Positions 9,108-19,819 are shown, counted from the stretch's first letter. The stretch is DNA of 64,000 bases from Rahnella inusitata_A (GCF_965118895.1 NZ_CBCPJJ010000008.1:434001-498000), one strand, 5' to 3'. The notes: a model not told the origin generated them from the sequence alone. Numbers and translations are program-made.

Positions 9108-9148
9108 AAGGGGCCTTTTGGGGCCTTTTGGGGCCTTTTGGCCCCTTT
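9108..9148 (+). terminator. Terminator-like tandem decamer array after yeaD
   Basis: Three head-to-tail copies of GGGGCCTTTT are followed by GGCCCCTTT. Any of the three left units can pair with the single right arm, giving nested alternative stems followed by a T-rich tail. It sits about 45 bp after the yeaD stop. Confidence 0.6.
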
Positions 9149-9249
9149 AATTATCTTTGCGGCGGTAAATGTAATCGGATCGACCCATCGGGGTGCGTCA
9201 AACGGCTTTCCCCCTTCCCGCATATTTCTCACCGCCCTGCAGATGTGCA

Positions 9250-9270
9250 AATGGGGCGAGACGCCCCATT
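9250..9270 (-). terminator. Terminator of mipA
   Basis: AATGGGGCG and CGCCCCATT form a 9 bp perfect stem with an AGA loop. On the minus strand it follows the mipA stop by about 35 bases; the T tail is short. Confidence 0.65.
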
Positions 9271-9306
9271 ATTGTGCATTTTATGCACCCACTCTGTGCC
9301 TGCCTG

Positions 9307-10056
9307 TTAGAACGTGTAAGTCACACCGGTCCAAACCACGGCGGTATAAGATTTATCCACCATCGGGCTGTCTTTCACTTCATCCGCTAAACGTATATAG
9401 CGACCAGTGAAGAATGCCTGCCAGTCTTTAGTAAAGTTGTAGCGCGCAGAAAGTTCCGCATAAGGGTTGAAGCTGTCATCAGCAGAATAGCTGCTCATGC
9501 CGCTGCGGCGAGATTCATCTTTGCTCACACCGTAGTAGTAGTCATTCTGATTGCTGCTGTTCCACATTACACCGAAGCCCGGAATCAGTGCCCAGTTATC
9601 CTGATGGATCGGATAAAGGTAAGCGGCGTCCGCGACCAGACCGTTGCTGTTATTGAGCACATCGCCACTAAAAGTCGCACGCAGCGTACCCCAGTCTTCG
9701 TTGTGTGAGTACGCCAGACCACTCATCAGGGTGCCACGACGTTTGTTCAGATTTTTCATCTGATGATCATCAGAATCATCAGGATCGAAAACAAATGGAA
9801 TGTAGGTTGCAGTCAAACTGAACTTATTTTTGTCGTCTTTCCACAGGTAGTAACCTGCAGTCAGTGATTTGAAATAAAAATCATCACCCTCGTAAGAGAC
9901 AAGCGGGACTGGATAAATTTTGTTGTCATAACCTCGGTACGGGTTGACGATGCCTAATGCAGAAGCCCCGAGGGACCAAGTACCCGCTACAGCTGCCTGA
10001 CTGAAAAGTACTGCTGCGCCAACGATGGACAGTGTTTTAAGGCCTGGAGTTTTCAT
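9307..10056 (-). CDS. mipA: MltA-interacting protein MipA/OmpV family
   Basis: Outer-membrane beta-barrel scaffold protein. E. coli MipA links the murein transglycosylase MltA to PBP1B. The signal peptide runs to about residue 24 (MKTPGLKTLSIVGAAVLFSQ, then AAVA). The rest is rich in alternating aromatic strands and ends in VVWTGVTYTF, an outer-membrane terminal strand with C-terminal Phe. It has 249 residues, the normal size. It is divergent from yeaG across a 547 bp intergenic region. Confidence 0.9.
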   Translation of the reverse strand: MKTPGLKTLSIVGAAVLFSQAAVAGTWSLGASALGIVNPYRGYDNKIYPVPLVSYEGDDFYFKSLTAGYYLWKDDKNKFSLTATYIPFVFDPDDSDDHQMKNLNKRRGTLMSGLAYSHNEDWGTLRATFSGDVLNNSNGLVADAAYLYPIHQDNWALIPGFGVMWNSSNQNDYYYGVSKDESRRSGMSSYSADDSFNPYAELSARYNFTKDWQAFFTGRYIRLADEVKDSPMVDKSYTAVVWTGVTYTF

Positions 10057-10603
10057 TGTCTTAATTCCATTAAGTAAAAAATCTTGGTCAGTGTAAATGA
10101 AGAGTAAACGTTGCGCTTAGCATTTACAGTTTTTAGGATTCCTTTACACAGGCATCGTCGGTAAAACCGGTGCGATCGCATAATTTATCTGCAAAATATG
10201 AAATAAAAATGACTAAAGAAAACACTTTCTGGCCGGAGGGTACGTCCTGTAAGGCTTTTCCAACCGTTTGTGAGAAGTGAGTCATTGATATGACTTAAAA
10301 AACGCCAGAAGCAGAGAGGAAATTTTTGTAATGCCAAACTACGCTTATAAATAGATGAAAGACTTAGCCTGAACCGGTTGCCCGCTCCACCGATTTAAGA
10401 CAGTTTTCAGTCAGTCGCAACTGTCGGTATCAAAGGGGGTCTGCAAGTTGGCATAAGGGTTGCTGTATTCAGGTGGGATCTTTCTTCCGGGAGCGATTGT
10501 GTAAAAGTAGATTTACGCTCTCAATTACCTGTGCTTTATCCACGTTTTGACGTCGTCACTGACGCTCTGAACAAAGGGTAAAATAACGAAGGACGGGCAT
10601 CGT
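10057..10603. promoter_or_regulatory. Long mipA-yeaG intergenic region
   Basis: No convincing gene. It contains the sigma-54 promoter annotated separately. Two short inverted repeats are also seen: GTCAT-N4-ATGAC at 10281-10294, and GACAGTT...AACTGTC at 10399-10425, about 24 bp upstream of the sigma-54 -24 element. Either could bind an activator. No good NtrC consensus was seen. Confidence 0.4.
10449..10464 (+). promoter_or_regulatory. Sigma-54 (RpoN) promoter of yeaGH
   Basis: TGGCATAAGGGTTGCT matches the -24/-12 pattern TGGCAYR-N4-TTGCW, with the diagnostic GG and GC separated by exactly 10 bases. It lies 140 bp upstream of yeaG. yeaGH of E. coli is known to be transcribed from a sigma-54 promoter under nitrogen starvation, which agrees with the location. 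Confidence 0.8.
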
Positions 10604-12538
10604 ATGAACATATTTGATCACTATCGCCAGCGCTATGAGGCTGCCAAGGACGAAGAGTTCACACTGCAGGAATTTCTTACCATTGCTCGGCAAGATCGCA
10701 GTGCATATGTCAATGCGGCGGAACGTCTGTTGATGGCAATCGGTGAACCAGTGATGGTAGATACCGCGCTTGAACCACGCATGTCGCGTTTATTCTCGAA
10801 CCGTGTTGTTGCACGCTACCCTGCATTTGAAGAATTTTACGGTATGGAAGAGGCTATCGAGCAGATTGTTTCCTACCTGAAACATGCCGCGCAGGGCCTG
10901 GAAGAAAAGAAACAAATCCTTTATTTACTCGGCCCGGTGGGTGGAGGTAAATCGTCACTGGCCGAACGGCTTAAATCCCTGATGCAACGTGTACCGATTT
11001 ATGTGCTGAGTGCCAACGGCGACCGCAGCCCGGTAAACGACCATCCGCTCTGCCTGTTTAATCCGCAGGAAGATGCGCACATTCTTGAAAAAGAATACAA
11101 CATTCCTCCGCGTTACCTCGGCACCATTATGTCGCCGTGGGCCGCGAAACGCTTGCATGAGTTTGGCGGCGACATCACGAAATTCAAAGTCGTGAAAGTC
11201 TGGCCGTCGATTCTCGAACAAATCGCTATCGCTAAAACCGAGCCGGGTGATGAGAACAATCAGGATATTTCCGCGCTGGTCGGGAAAGTGGATATCCGTA
11301 AACTGGAAAACCACGCGCAAAACGATCCTGATGCCTACGGTTATTCCGGCGCACTCTGCCGCGCAAACCAGGGTGTGATGGAATTCGTTGAGATGTTCAA
11401 AGCGCCTATCAAAGTGCTGCACCCGTTACTGACCGCCACGCAGGAAGGTAACTATAACGGTACTGAAGGGATCTCCGCCCTGCCGTTCAATGGCATTATT
11501 CTGGCTCACTCCAACGAATCTGAGTGGGTGACGTTCCGTAACAACAAAAACAATGAAGCCTTCCTCGACCGCGTGTACATCGTGAAAGTGCCTTACTGCC
11601 TGCGCGTGTCGGAAGAGATGAAAATCTACGACAAACTGCTCAGCAACAGTGAGCTTTCCCATGCCCCTTGCGCACCGGGAACGCTGGAAACACTGGCCCG
11701 CTTCTCGATTCTCTCGCGTCTGAAAACGCCTGAGAACTCCAGCAGCTATTCCAAAATGCGGGTATACGATGGTGAAAGCCTGAAAGATACCGACCCTAAA
11801 GCCAAGTCCTATCAGGAATACCGCGATTATGCGGGCGTGGATGAAGGCATGAACGGGCTCTCGACGCGTTTTGCATTCAAGATTTTGTCCCGCGTGTTCA
11901 ACTTCGACCATGTGGAAGTCGCCGCCAACCCGGTTCATCTGTTCTATGTGCTGGAACAGCAGATCGAGCGCGAGCAGTTCCCACAGGACATCGCTGAAAA
12001 ATATCTCGAGCACCTGAAAGGCTATCTGATCCCGAAATACGCTGAATTTATCGGCAAAGAGATCCAGACCGCTTATCTGGAATCTTATTCAGAATACGGA
12101 CAAAACATTTTCGACCGTTATGTCACGTACGCTGATTTTTGGATCCAGGATCAGGAGTATCGTGATCCGGACACCGGCCAGCTGTTCGACCGTGAATCGC
12201 TGAATGCCGAGCTGGAAAAAATCGAAAAACCTGCCGGGATCAGCAATCCAAAAGATTTCCGAAACGAAATCGTCAACTTCGTGCTGCGAGCCCGCGCCAA
12301 CAACAGCGGCCGTAACCCCAACTGGACCAGTTACGAAAAACTGCGCACGGTTATTGAGAAAAAAATGTTCTCCAATACCGAAGAATTACTGCCGGTTATC
12401 TCGTTTAACGCCAAGACGTCGACCGATGAACAGAAGAAACATGATGATTTTGTCGACAGAATGATGGAGAAAGGATATACACGCAAACAGGTTCGCCTGC
12501 TGTGTGAATGGTATCTGCGCGTGAGAAAATCCTCGTAA
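10604..12538 (+). CDS. yeaG: PrkA-type serine protein kinase YeaG
   Basis: Large AAA+/PrkA-family protein (644 residues) linked to stress and nitrogen-starvation responses; E. coli YeaG has kinase activity. The P-loop GPVGGGKSS spans residues 110-118 after an N-terminal helical region. The C-terminal half is the PrkA kinase-like domain, ending in MEKGYTRKQVRLLCEWYL. The ATG is preceded by AAGGA. yeaH starts 35 bp after its stop in the same operon. The third member of this conserved trio, the SpoVR-like ycgB, is about 9 kb downstream. Confidence 0.96.
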   Translation: MNIFDHYRQRYEAAKDEEFTLQEFLTIARQDRSAYVNAAERLLMAIGEPVMVDTALEPRMSRLFSNRVVARYPAFEEFYGMEEAIEQIVSYLKHAAQGLEEKKQILYLLGPVGGGKSSLAERLKSLMQRVPIYVLSANGDRSPVNDHPLCLFNPQEDAHILEKEYNIPPRYLGTIMSPWAAKRLHEFGGDITKFKVVKVWPSILEQIAIAKTEPGDENNQDISALVGKVDIRKLENHAQNDPDAYGYSGALCRANQGVMEFVEMFKAPIKVLHPLLTATQEGNYNGTEGISALPFNGIILAHSNESEWVTFRNNKNNEAFLDRVYIVKVPYCLRVSEEMKIYDKLLSNSELSHAPCAPGTLETLARFSILSRLKTPENSSSYSKMRVYDGESLKDTDPKAKSYQEYRDYAGVDEGMNGLSTRFAFKILSRVFNFDHVEVAANPVHLFYVLEQQIEREQFPQDIAEKYLEHLKGYLIPKYAEFIGKEIQTAYLESYSEYGQNIFDRYVTYADFWIQDQEYRDPDTGQLFDRESLNAELEKIEKPAGISNPKDFRNEIVNFVLRARANNSGRNPNWTSYEKLRTVIEKKMFSNTEELLPVISFNAKTSTDEQKKHDDFVDRMMEKGYTRKQVRLLCEWYLRVRKSS

Positions 12539-12572
12539 CAGGGGATCGTTGGCAACGCCGTTTGGGGGAAAT

Positions 12573-13847
12573 ATGACGTATTTTATTGACCGTCGACTTA
12601 ATGGCAAAAATAAAAGCGCGGTGAACCGCCAGCGATTTTTGCGCCGCTATAAGTCGCAAATCAAACAGTCGATTGCCGAGGCCATCAACAAGCGTTCGGT
12701 TACCGACGTCGATAGCGGGGAGTCCGTCTCGATTCCCAATTCGGATATCAATGAACCCATGTTCCATCAGGGTCGCGGTGGCTTACGCCACCGTGTTCAC
12801 CCCGGCAATGACCACTTTGTGCAGAATGACCGCATCGAACGACCGCAAGGGGGCGGTGGCGGCGGCAGTGGTCAGGGCGATGCCAGTCAGGACGGTGAAG
12901 GCGAGGATGAGTTCTCCTTCCAGATCTCCAAGGACGAATATCTCGATCTGCTGTTTGAGGATCTGGCGCTGCCTAACCTGAAAAAAAATCAGCATAAACA
13001 GCTGACCGAATTCAAAACTCACCGCTCCGGCTACACTTCTAATGGTGTACCGGCCAATATCAGTGTGGTGCGCTCTTTGCAAAATTCGCTGGCACGCCGG
13101 ACGGCGATGACCGCGGGTAAAAAACGAGAGCTGCGAGAGCTGGAATCAACGCTTTCTGAAGTTGAAATCAGCGAACCGGCGCAATTACTGGAAGAAGAAC
13201 GGCTGCGCAAAGAGATCGCCGAGCTGCGGGCGAAAATCGCCAAAACGCCGTTCATCGATACCTTTGATTTACGTTATCGCAACTATGAACGTCGCGCCGA
13301 GCCTTCAAGCCAGGCGGTAATGTTCTGTCTCATGGATGTGTCAGGTTCGATGGATCAGGCAACCAAGGACATGGCCAAACGTTTTTATATTCTGCTCTAT
13401 TTGTTCCTGAGCCGGACGTACAAAAATGTTGATGTGGTCTACATCCGTCACCATACACAAGCCAAAGAAGTGGACGAACAGGAGTTCTTCTACTCGCAGG
13501 AAACCGGCGGCACCATCGTCTCAAGCGCACTGAAGTTGATGGATGAAGTCATTCAGGAACGTTACGACCCGGCGCAGTGGAATATTTACGCTGCGCAGGC
13601 CTCCGATGGCGACAACTGGGCTGACGACTCCCCTCTCTGCCACCAGCTGTTGGCGCAGAAGATCTTGCCGATGGTACGCTATTACAGTTATATCGAAATC
13701 ACCCGCCGCGCCCACCAGACACTGTGGCGTGAATACGAAGTGTTACAGCAGAAGTTCGGTAATTTTGCTATGCAACACATTCGTGAACAGGAAGATATTT
13801 ATCCGGTGTTCAGGGAGCTTTTTCACAAGCAAACTGAAAATGGGTGA
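12573..13847 (+). CDS. yeaH: UPF0229 protein YeaH (VWA-like partner of YeaG)
   Basis: Conserved partner of the YeaG kinase, with 424 residues. The start MTYFIDRRLNGKNKSAVNRQ at 12573 is chosen because GGGGGAA precedes it and it matches the family; an upstream in-frame ATG at 12549 lacks a site. A glycine-rich low-complexity linker lies around residues 92-105. A von Willebrand A metal site, MDVSGSMD, starts at residue 254, and a second conserved part ends in FRELF. It likely acts in the cytoplasm as an adaptor, but its molecular job is not known. A strong terminator follows. Confidence 0.93.
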   Translation: MTYFIDRRLNGKNKSAVNRQRFLRRYKSQIKQSIAEAINKRSVTDVDSGESVSIPNSDINEPMFHQGRGGLRHRVHPGNDHFVQNDRIERPQGGGGGGSGQGDASQDGEGEDEFSFQISKDEYLDLLFEDLALPNLKKNQHKQLTEFKTHRSGYTSNGVPANISVVRSLQNSLARRTAMTAGKKRELRELESTLSEVEISEPAQLLEEERLRKEIAELRAKIAKTPFIDTFDLRYRNYERRAEPSSQAVMFCLMDVSGSMDQATKDMAKRFYILLYLFLSRTYKNVDVVYIRHHTQAKEVDEQEFFYSQETGGTIVSSALKLMDEVIQERYDPAQWNIYAAQASDGDNWADDSPLCHQLLAQKILPMVRYYSYIEITRRAHQTLWREYEVLQQKFGNFAMQHIREQEDIYPVFRELFHKQTENG

Positions 13848-13860
13848 GATTGAGATAAAT

Positions 13861-13894
13861 AAAAAGCCGGCAAATTCATCTGCCGGCTTTTTTA
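13861..13894. terminator. Bidirectional terminator between yeaH and ydiY
   Basis: AAAAAGCCGGCA and TGCCGGCTTTTT form a long GC-rich stem with A and T runs at either end, between convergent genes. Confidence 0.92.
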
Positions 13895-13930
13895 TTTCTT
13901 ACAGCGCGTTGCCATTCTCTTAACGAGAAA

Positions 13931-14695
13931 TTACATGCCGTAAACCAGGTTCACAGAAGTGACGGTATCGGTTTTATCCGGCGCACTGGCGGGTGGTTTG
14001 GTGTTGTACGTAACGTCGTAAGCGACTTTCAAAGAGAAGTGGCTGTTGATCGCAACGGTCAGCGCGGTTTCTGAGTTCAGCGTGGTTTCATCATTCGCTA
14101 ACACGGAAACGCCCTGAGTGAATTTCGCGGTATCGCTAATCTGATAACCGTAAGTACCTGAGCCATAAGCCAGCGCACGCGTGGTGTTACCGCCTGCCTG
14201 GAATTCATCGTGACGAACACCCGGACCAGCTTCCAGATTCAGTGTATGAACCGGACCGCTCCAGATCTGACGACCGTAACCAACAGTGGCCACATCGCGC
14301 GCGCGGTAACCGTTGTAACGGTCACTCAGCCAGCTAGCCTGACCAAACAGATAGTTTGCATTATCCATGTTGTAACGGGTACGGGCACCGGCCTGATACT
14401 TCTCGGATGAACGTACACCGGAAGAGGACGTGTTACGCGCAGAACCCCACAGGCTATAAGCCGTGTTGGTATCAAACCAGGTCATCGTGGTATCGGCATT
14501 CAGCGTGGAGTTGCTGGTATTACCGGTTTGTGCACTGTAACCCGCCTGAACATTGCCCACGAAAGGCTTTTTGGCCTGAGCAGGGTCATCCAACGCGGTG
14601 AAAATGGTGGTGTCTGCAAGGCTTGAGATACTGAACAGCGAGGCACCGCAGACTACGGCACACACTGGTAAATGACGTACAACCCGAAAAAACAT
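13931..14695 (-). CDS. ydiY: DUF481 outer-membrane protein YdiY
   Basis: Predicted exported beta-barrel protein of the DUF481/YdiY family, 254 residues. A signal peptide covers about residues 1-27, ending SLADTT. The mature part has repeated short strands typical of these barrels, such as NVQAGYSAQTGNTSNSTL and VGYGRQIW, and ends LVYGM. E. coli ydiY is acid-inducible, but the function is unknown. The gene is convergent with yeaH and divergent from nadE. Confidence 0.85.
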   Translation of the reverse strand: MFFRVVRHLPVCAVVCGASLFSISSLADTTIFTALDDPAQAKKPFVGNVQAGYSAQTGNTSNSTLNADTTMTWFDTNTAYSLWGSARNTSSSGVRSSEKYQAGARTRYNMDNANYLFGQASWLSDRYNGYRARDVATVGYGRQIWSGPVHTLNLEAGPGVRHDEFQAGGNTTRALAYGSGTYGYQISDTAKFTQGVSVLANDETTLNSETALTVAINSHFSLKVAYDVTYNTKPPASAPDKTDTVTSVNLVYGM

Positions 14696-15185
14696 TTTGC
14701 TTCCCCAATAAGACTTAAGGCAAATAACGATATTGAACTACACGATTAATGCCATTAATTAGGATCCGTTAATCAAGCCTGGCAACTCCGTTTCGATGGC
14801 ACATACATACAAATTTTTACCGCAACAAATATAACGCACTCAGGCCACGAGATCTTAATAAAGCGACCTTTTTAGACAGTTCCTAACCACTGATATTTTT
14901 TGCAAAACTTCCTGCAATAAAAAAACGCAATCATTACGGTTTATGACGTTGATTTTTAATTTCAACGCCGGATCGTAATGAAAGCGTCGTGGTGAGACGT
15001 CATCTGGCCTGATGACCCGTTCCCCGACAGGCTTCGCCAGAGAAACCACGGTCCGGCAGCGAACAGATTTCCGCCGAACGCGCTGCGCAATCTTGTCCTT
15101 TTGAGCGATGCGGGGTAGTTTTGTTCTGATAACATCTTATTTTTGCCTCGGGTTCCTCGAAGGCAGCCTTCAGGAGGAGTGGTCA
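14696..15185. promoter_or_regulatory. ydiY-nadE intergenic region
   Basis: 490 bp without a supportable gene. It must carry the divergent promoters of ydiY and nadE. TGATAACAT at about 15126-15134 is a weak -10 candidate for nadE. AGGAGG just before 15186 is the nadE ribosome site. No RNA gene was recognised. Confidence 0.4.
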
Positions 15186-16016
<831 letters not shown>

Positions 16017-16038
16017 CGCTTCCGGAACAATGACTTTT

Positions 16039-16059
16039 CGGACACTCACTGAGTGTCCG
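16039..16059 (+). terminator. Probable nadE terminator
   Basis: CGGACACT and AGTGTCCG form an 8 bp stem with a 5-base loop, 22 bases after the nadE stop. The following T tract is poor (TGTTCTTG). Confidence 0.5.
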
Positions 16060-16169
16060 TGTTCTTGTCCACGCTGGTTCACATCCTTTGCTCGCCTGAT
16101 TGTCACAAGTACCTTCCCATTCATTAACTAAATCATTACCCTTAGCGTCCTTTCGGATGACTGACAGTG

Positions 16170-17375
16170 ATGTTTTCAATGCAAAAATTCCTTTTTCTGT
16201 TGCTGAGCATGGTATTGCTTGGCCCGCTGGGTATTGATTTATACCTGCCCGCCATCCCGGCGATCGCCCTCGGCCTTAACAGCTCAGAGGCGGTGATCCA
16301 GTCCTCGATTTCCTTATTCATTCTGGTGATGGGGCTGGGACAGCTGGTGGCCGGCCCCCTGGTGGATAAATTCGGTCGACGCCCGATCGCCATTATCGGC
16401 GTGGTGGTGTACCTGGCGGGTGCAATCATTGCCGCCACGTCCGTTGCGCCCTGGATGTTCCTGCTTTCTCGCGTGGTTCAGGGGCTGGCGGTGTGCTGTA
16501 CGTCGGTAGTGATTTTCAGCGGCGTGCGCGATCGCATGAGCGGTAATGATGCCGCCCGCGCCTACGGTTTTCTTAACGGCACGCTCAATATCATTCCGGC
16601 ACTTGCGCCGCTGATCGGCGGCCTTATCGCCCAATACTACGGCTGGCGTGCGCCGTTCTGGGCACTCAGCGGTTATACCGTGGCGATTCTGTTGCTGGTC
16701 ATATTCAAACTGCCTGAAACCCGCCCGGCGGATACTCAAACCAATACCGGTCTGCCGTTTCGTCAGTACGCCCGTATTTTGTCGGACTCTCGCTTCATCA
16801 CTTTTGCGCTGGTGAATGCCGGTGCGATGGGTATGGCGCTGACCTATGTCTCTCTGGCACCGACGGTGCTGATGAATGTCGCAGGACTCACGCCGCTGGA
16901 GTTTTCCATCGTCTTCGGCGCAAATGGCTTCTGGATCATGGCGGTGAGTTTTGTTGCCAACCGCATTATCCGTAAAGTGGGACGTCCGGTATGTTTAAAA
17001 ACGGGCGGCATTTTGATGTTCATCGGCTGTGCCGGATTAATTGCGGGGATCACGCTGGTCCCCCCGGCGGATCAAACCGCAACCTGGTTGTACATGCTGC
17101 CTGTCGCCAGTGCCTGTGCCGGCCTGGCGTTTCTGATGGGTCCCGCGACCAGCTATGCGCTTGAGCCGTTCTCCAGTGAAGCAGGCGTCGCCTCTGCGCT
17201 GGTTGGTTCGGTGCAAATGGCAGGGGGTGCTTTACTCGGATTTATCGCGATGGCGCTGCCGTTACAGCCGAAGCTGAGCGTGGCACTGGTGATGCTGGCG
17301 GGGGGATGTCTGGCGATGCTGGCGCGTCGCGCCAGTAAAAAATCAACGGGCCGTCTGACCCGTCTTGAGAAGTAA
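16170..17375 (+). CDS. MFS drug exporter, Bcr/CflA (DHA1) family
   Basis: Proton-driven efflux protein with 12 predicted membrane segments in about 401 residues. The first segment ends in the Bcr/CflA motif GIDLYLPAIPAI (about residues 22-33). Motif A is VDKFGRRP between segments 2 and 3. VVQGLAVCCTS and LNGTLNIIPALAPLIGG are the family's motifs in segments 4 and 5. Substrates of this family include bicyclomycin and chloramphenicol, but this protein's substrate cannot be read from sequence. Neither candidate ATG (16170, 16179) has a good ribosome site. The gene ends 5 bp from the convergent dadX stop, with no terminator between them. Confidence 0.85.
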   Translation: MFSMQKFLFLLLSMVLLGPLGIDLYLPAIPAIALGLNSSEAVIQSSISLFILVMGLGQLVAGPLVDKFGRRPIAIIGVVVYLAGAIIAATSVAPWMFLLSRVVQGLAVCCTSVVIFSGVRDRMSGNDAARAYGFLNGTLNIIPALAPLIGGLIAQYYGWRAPFWALSGYTVAILLLVIFKLPETRPADTQTNTGLPFRQYARILSDSRFITFALVNAGAMGMALTYVSLAPTVLMNVAGLTPLEFSIVFGANGFWIMAVSFVANRIIRKVGRPVCLKTGGILMFIGCAGLIAGITLVPPADQTATWLYMLPVASACAGLAFLMGPATSYALEPFSSEAGVASALVGSVQMAGGALLGFIAMALPLQPKLSVALVMLAGGCLAMLARRASKKSTGRLTRLEK

Positions 17376-17380
17376 GATTT

Positions 17381-18451
17381 CTACACCGTAGTTACCGGTA
17401 CGCGGGGCGCGAGCGCAGTCAGCAGCTCATACCCCAGCGTACCGCACGCCGCCGCCACATCATCCACCGGCAAATTTTTTCCCCACAGTTCAACCGGCGT
17501 TCCAATCTGCGCCTGCGGGCACGGCGTTAAGTCTACCGCCAGCATGTCCATTGATACCGTCCCGACCGTCACCGTCCGTACGCCATCCACCCACACCGGC
17601 GTACCGGACGGTGCATGGCGCGGATACCCGTCCGCATAACCGCACGCCACCACGCCGATGCGCTGAGGCTGCAATGCCGTATAGCGCGCGCCATAGCCCA
17701 CGCGGTCGCCCGGGTTCAGATGCTGAATGCCGATAAGCTCACTGCTGAGCGTCATCACCGGTTGCAGGTCGGTACTGGCAATGTCCTGCCACTGCCCGCT
17801 CGGCGACGCGCCATAAAGAATAATGCCCGGCCTCACCCAGTCGTGGTGCGTATGTGGATGCCACAAAGTCGCGGCAGAGTTCGCCAGAGAGCGCGGGCCG
17901 CTGATACCCTCTCCCGCACGCATAATCACCGCCATCTGGGCATCCACGCCTTCCGCGCTGTCGGCGGTGGCAAAGTGGCTCATCAGGGTGATTTCACCCA
18001 CCTGTTGTAACGCACGCAGCTGTTGCCAGACTTCTTTGATGCGATCAGGGGCAAAACCCAGACGGTTCATCCCGCTGTTCACTTTCAGATAGATATTCAC
18101 CGGCTGGCTGAGCTGAGCTTCAGCCAGCGCGTCAACTTGCCAGTCACTGTGTACGGATGTGGTCAGCCGATAGCGATCAACCGCCGTTAAGTCTTCGGCG
18201 CTGAAAAAACCTTCCAGCAGCAGGACAGGACCCTGCCAGCCAGCGTCACGTAGCAATATTGCTTCTTTAAAATCAAGCAGGGCAAAACCGTCCGCCCCGG
18301 ACAAACTTTGCCAGATACGCGAAATACCGTGGCCGTAGCCATTGGCTTTCACCACCGCCCAGACCTTGCTGTTCGGTGCAAAACGGCGGATAACGTCCAG
18401 ATTATGCGATAACGCAGAGAGAGATAACGTGGCAGAAATCGGGCGAGGCAT
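17381..18451 (-). CDS. dadX: Catabolic alanine racemase
   Basis: PLP enzyme that interconverts L- and D-alanine. The start MPRPISATLS at 18451 is chosen for its GGAGC ribosome site and the 356-residue length equal to E. coli DadX; the frame runs 15 codons further up. Lys35 in WAVVKANGYGHG binds PLP. The opposing catalytic tyrosine is in GYGARY, followed later by GTVSMDM. It lies 66 bp after dadA on the same strand, giving the dadA-dadX operon. That context identifies it as the catabolic rather than the biosynthetic (alr) racemase. Confidence 0.93.
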   Translation of the reverse strand: MPRPISATLSLSALSHNLDVIRRFAPNSKVWAVVKANGYGHGISRIWQSLSGADGFALLDFKEAILLRDAGWQGPVLLLEGFFSAEDLTAVDRYRLTTSVHSDWQVDALAEAQLSQPVNIYLKVNSGMNRLGFAPDRIKEVWQQLRALQQVGEITLMSHFATADSAEGVDAQMAVIMRAGEGISGPRSLANSAATLWHPHTHHDWVRPGIILYGASPSGQWQDIASTDLQPVMTLSSELIGIQHLNPGDRVGYGARYTALQPQRIGVVACGYADGYPRHAPSGTPVWVDGVRTVTVGTVSMDMLAVDLTPCPQAQIGTPVELWGKNLPVDDVAAACGTLGYELLTALAPRVPVTTV

Positions 18452-18517
18452 ACCAGCTCCGGCAGTATATAAAGTGGCGCCTGCACCGTGCGGCACAGGC
18501 GGGAATTAACAGCGACT

Positions 18518-19819
18518 TCAGCCCACCGGATGCATTTTATGCGGGCCTGACGGATGAGCGATAAAACCGGGGCTGTAGCGCTCTACCGACAGATCGTCGG
18601 ACGGGATCGCCGGAGTCACGCCGGACATAATGTCGGCCAGCAGTTGCCCGGAACCGCAGGCCATCGTCCAGCCCAGCGTGCCGTGGCCGGTATTGAGGAA
18701 CAGATTTTTGATACGGGTACGGCCAACGATCGGCGTGCCGTCCGGCGTCATCGGGCGCAAGCCGGTCCAGAAAGTCGCCTGCTCCACGTTACCGCCGTTC
18801 GGATAAAGATCTCTCACCACCATCTCCAGCGTTTCACGACGCGCCTGCGCCAGCTTAAGATTAAAGCCGACGATTTCCGCCATGCCGCCCACGCGAATGC
18901 GATCGTCAAAGCGGGTAATGGCTATTTTATAAGTTTCATCGAGTACGGTAGATACCGGCGCAGAAGCCGGATCGGTAATAGGAATAGTCAGCGAGTAACC
19001 TTTCAGCGGATATACCGGAATCGATACCAGTTCGGCCAGCAGTGCGGTGGAATAAGAACCGAACGCCACCACGTAGGCATCCGCTTTCTTCACTTCATCA
19101 CCACACCGGACGCCTGTGATCTCACCGTTTTCCACCAGCAGCTTGTCTACCGTGCGGTTGAATTCGAACACCACGCCCGCCTGCCGGGCCATTTCGGCCA
19201 GCTTGCGGGTAAACATCTGACAGTCGCCGGTTTCATCATTCGGCAAACGCAGGCCGCCGGTCAGTTTGTGCGCGACCTGCGCCAGCGCCGGTTCGGCGGT
19301 CGCCAGCTGGCTGGACTCCAGCAGCTGATACGGCACACCGGCGTCTTCCAGCACGGCGATATCCTTCGCGGCGCTCTCAAACTGCTGCGCGGTACGGAAC
19401 AGCTGCAACGTGCCGCCCTGACGCCCTTCGTACTGAATGCCGGTATCTTCACGCAAGGCTTTCATACAATCACGGCTGTATTCCGCCAGACGCACCATGC
19501 GGCCTTTATTTGTCTGATAATGGTTCATGTCGCAGTTGCGTAGCATCTGCCACATCCATTTGAGCTGGAACTGCGTGCCGTCGAGGCGGATGGCCAGCGG
19601 TGCGTGTTTCTGAAACATCCATTTAATCGCTTTGACCGGAACGCCGGGAGCCGCCCAGGGTGCTGCGTAGCCCGGTGAGATCTGACCCGCATTGCCCGCG
19701 CTGGTTTCTTCAGCCGGGCCCGACTGACGATCGATAACCGTCACCTGATGACCCGCTTTGGCCAGATACCATGCACTGGCGACACCGACCACACCACTGC
19801 CTAAAATCACTACGCGCAT
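18518..19819 (-). CDS. dadA: D-amino acid dehydrogenase, DadA subunit
   Basis: Membrane-associated FAD enzyme that oxidises D-alanine to pyruvate and feeds electrons to the respiratory chain. The N-terminus MRVVILGSGVVGVASAW is the FAD-binding GxGxxG fold. The C-terminal LNTGHGTLGWTMACGSG is the second FAD contact of this family. Length is 433, the usual size. With dadX it allows growth on L- or D-alanine. A CRP site 94 bp upstream fits the known cAMP-CRP control of dadAX; Lrp control is expected but no site can be assigned. Confidence 0.95.
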   Translation of the reverse strand: MRVVILGSGVVGVASAWYLAKAGHQVTVIDRQSGPAEETSAGNAGQISPGYAAPWAAPGVPVKAIKWMFQKHAPLAIRLDGTQFQLKWMWQMLRNCDMNHYQTNKGRMVRLAEYSRDCMKALREDTGIQYEGRQGGTLQLFRTAQQFESAAKDIAVLEDAGVPYQLLESSQLATAEPALAQVAHKLTGGLRLPNDETGDCQMFTRKLAEMARQAGVVFEFNRTVDKLLVENGEITGVRCGDEVKKADAYVVAFGSYSTALLAELVSIPVYPLKGYSLTIPITDPASAPVSTVLDETYKIAITRFDDRIRVGGMAEIVGFNLKLAQARRETLEMVVRDLYPNGGNVEQATFWTGLRPMTPDGTPIVGRTRIKNLFLNTGHGTLGWTMACGSGQLLADIMSGVTPAIPSDDLSVERYSPGFIAHPSGPHKMHPVG

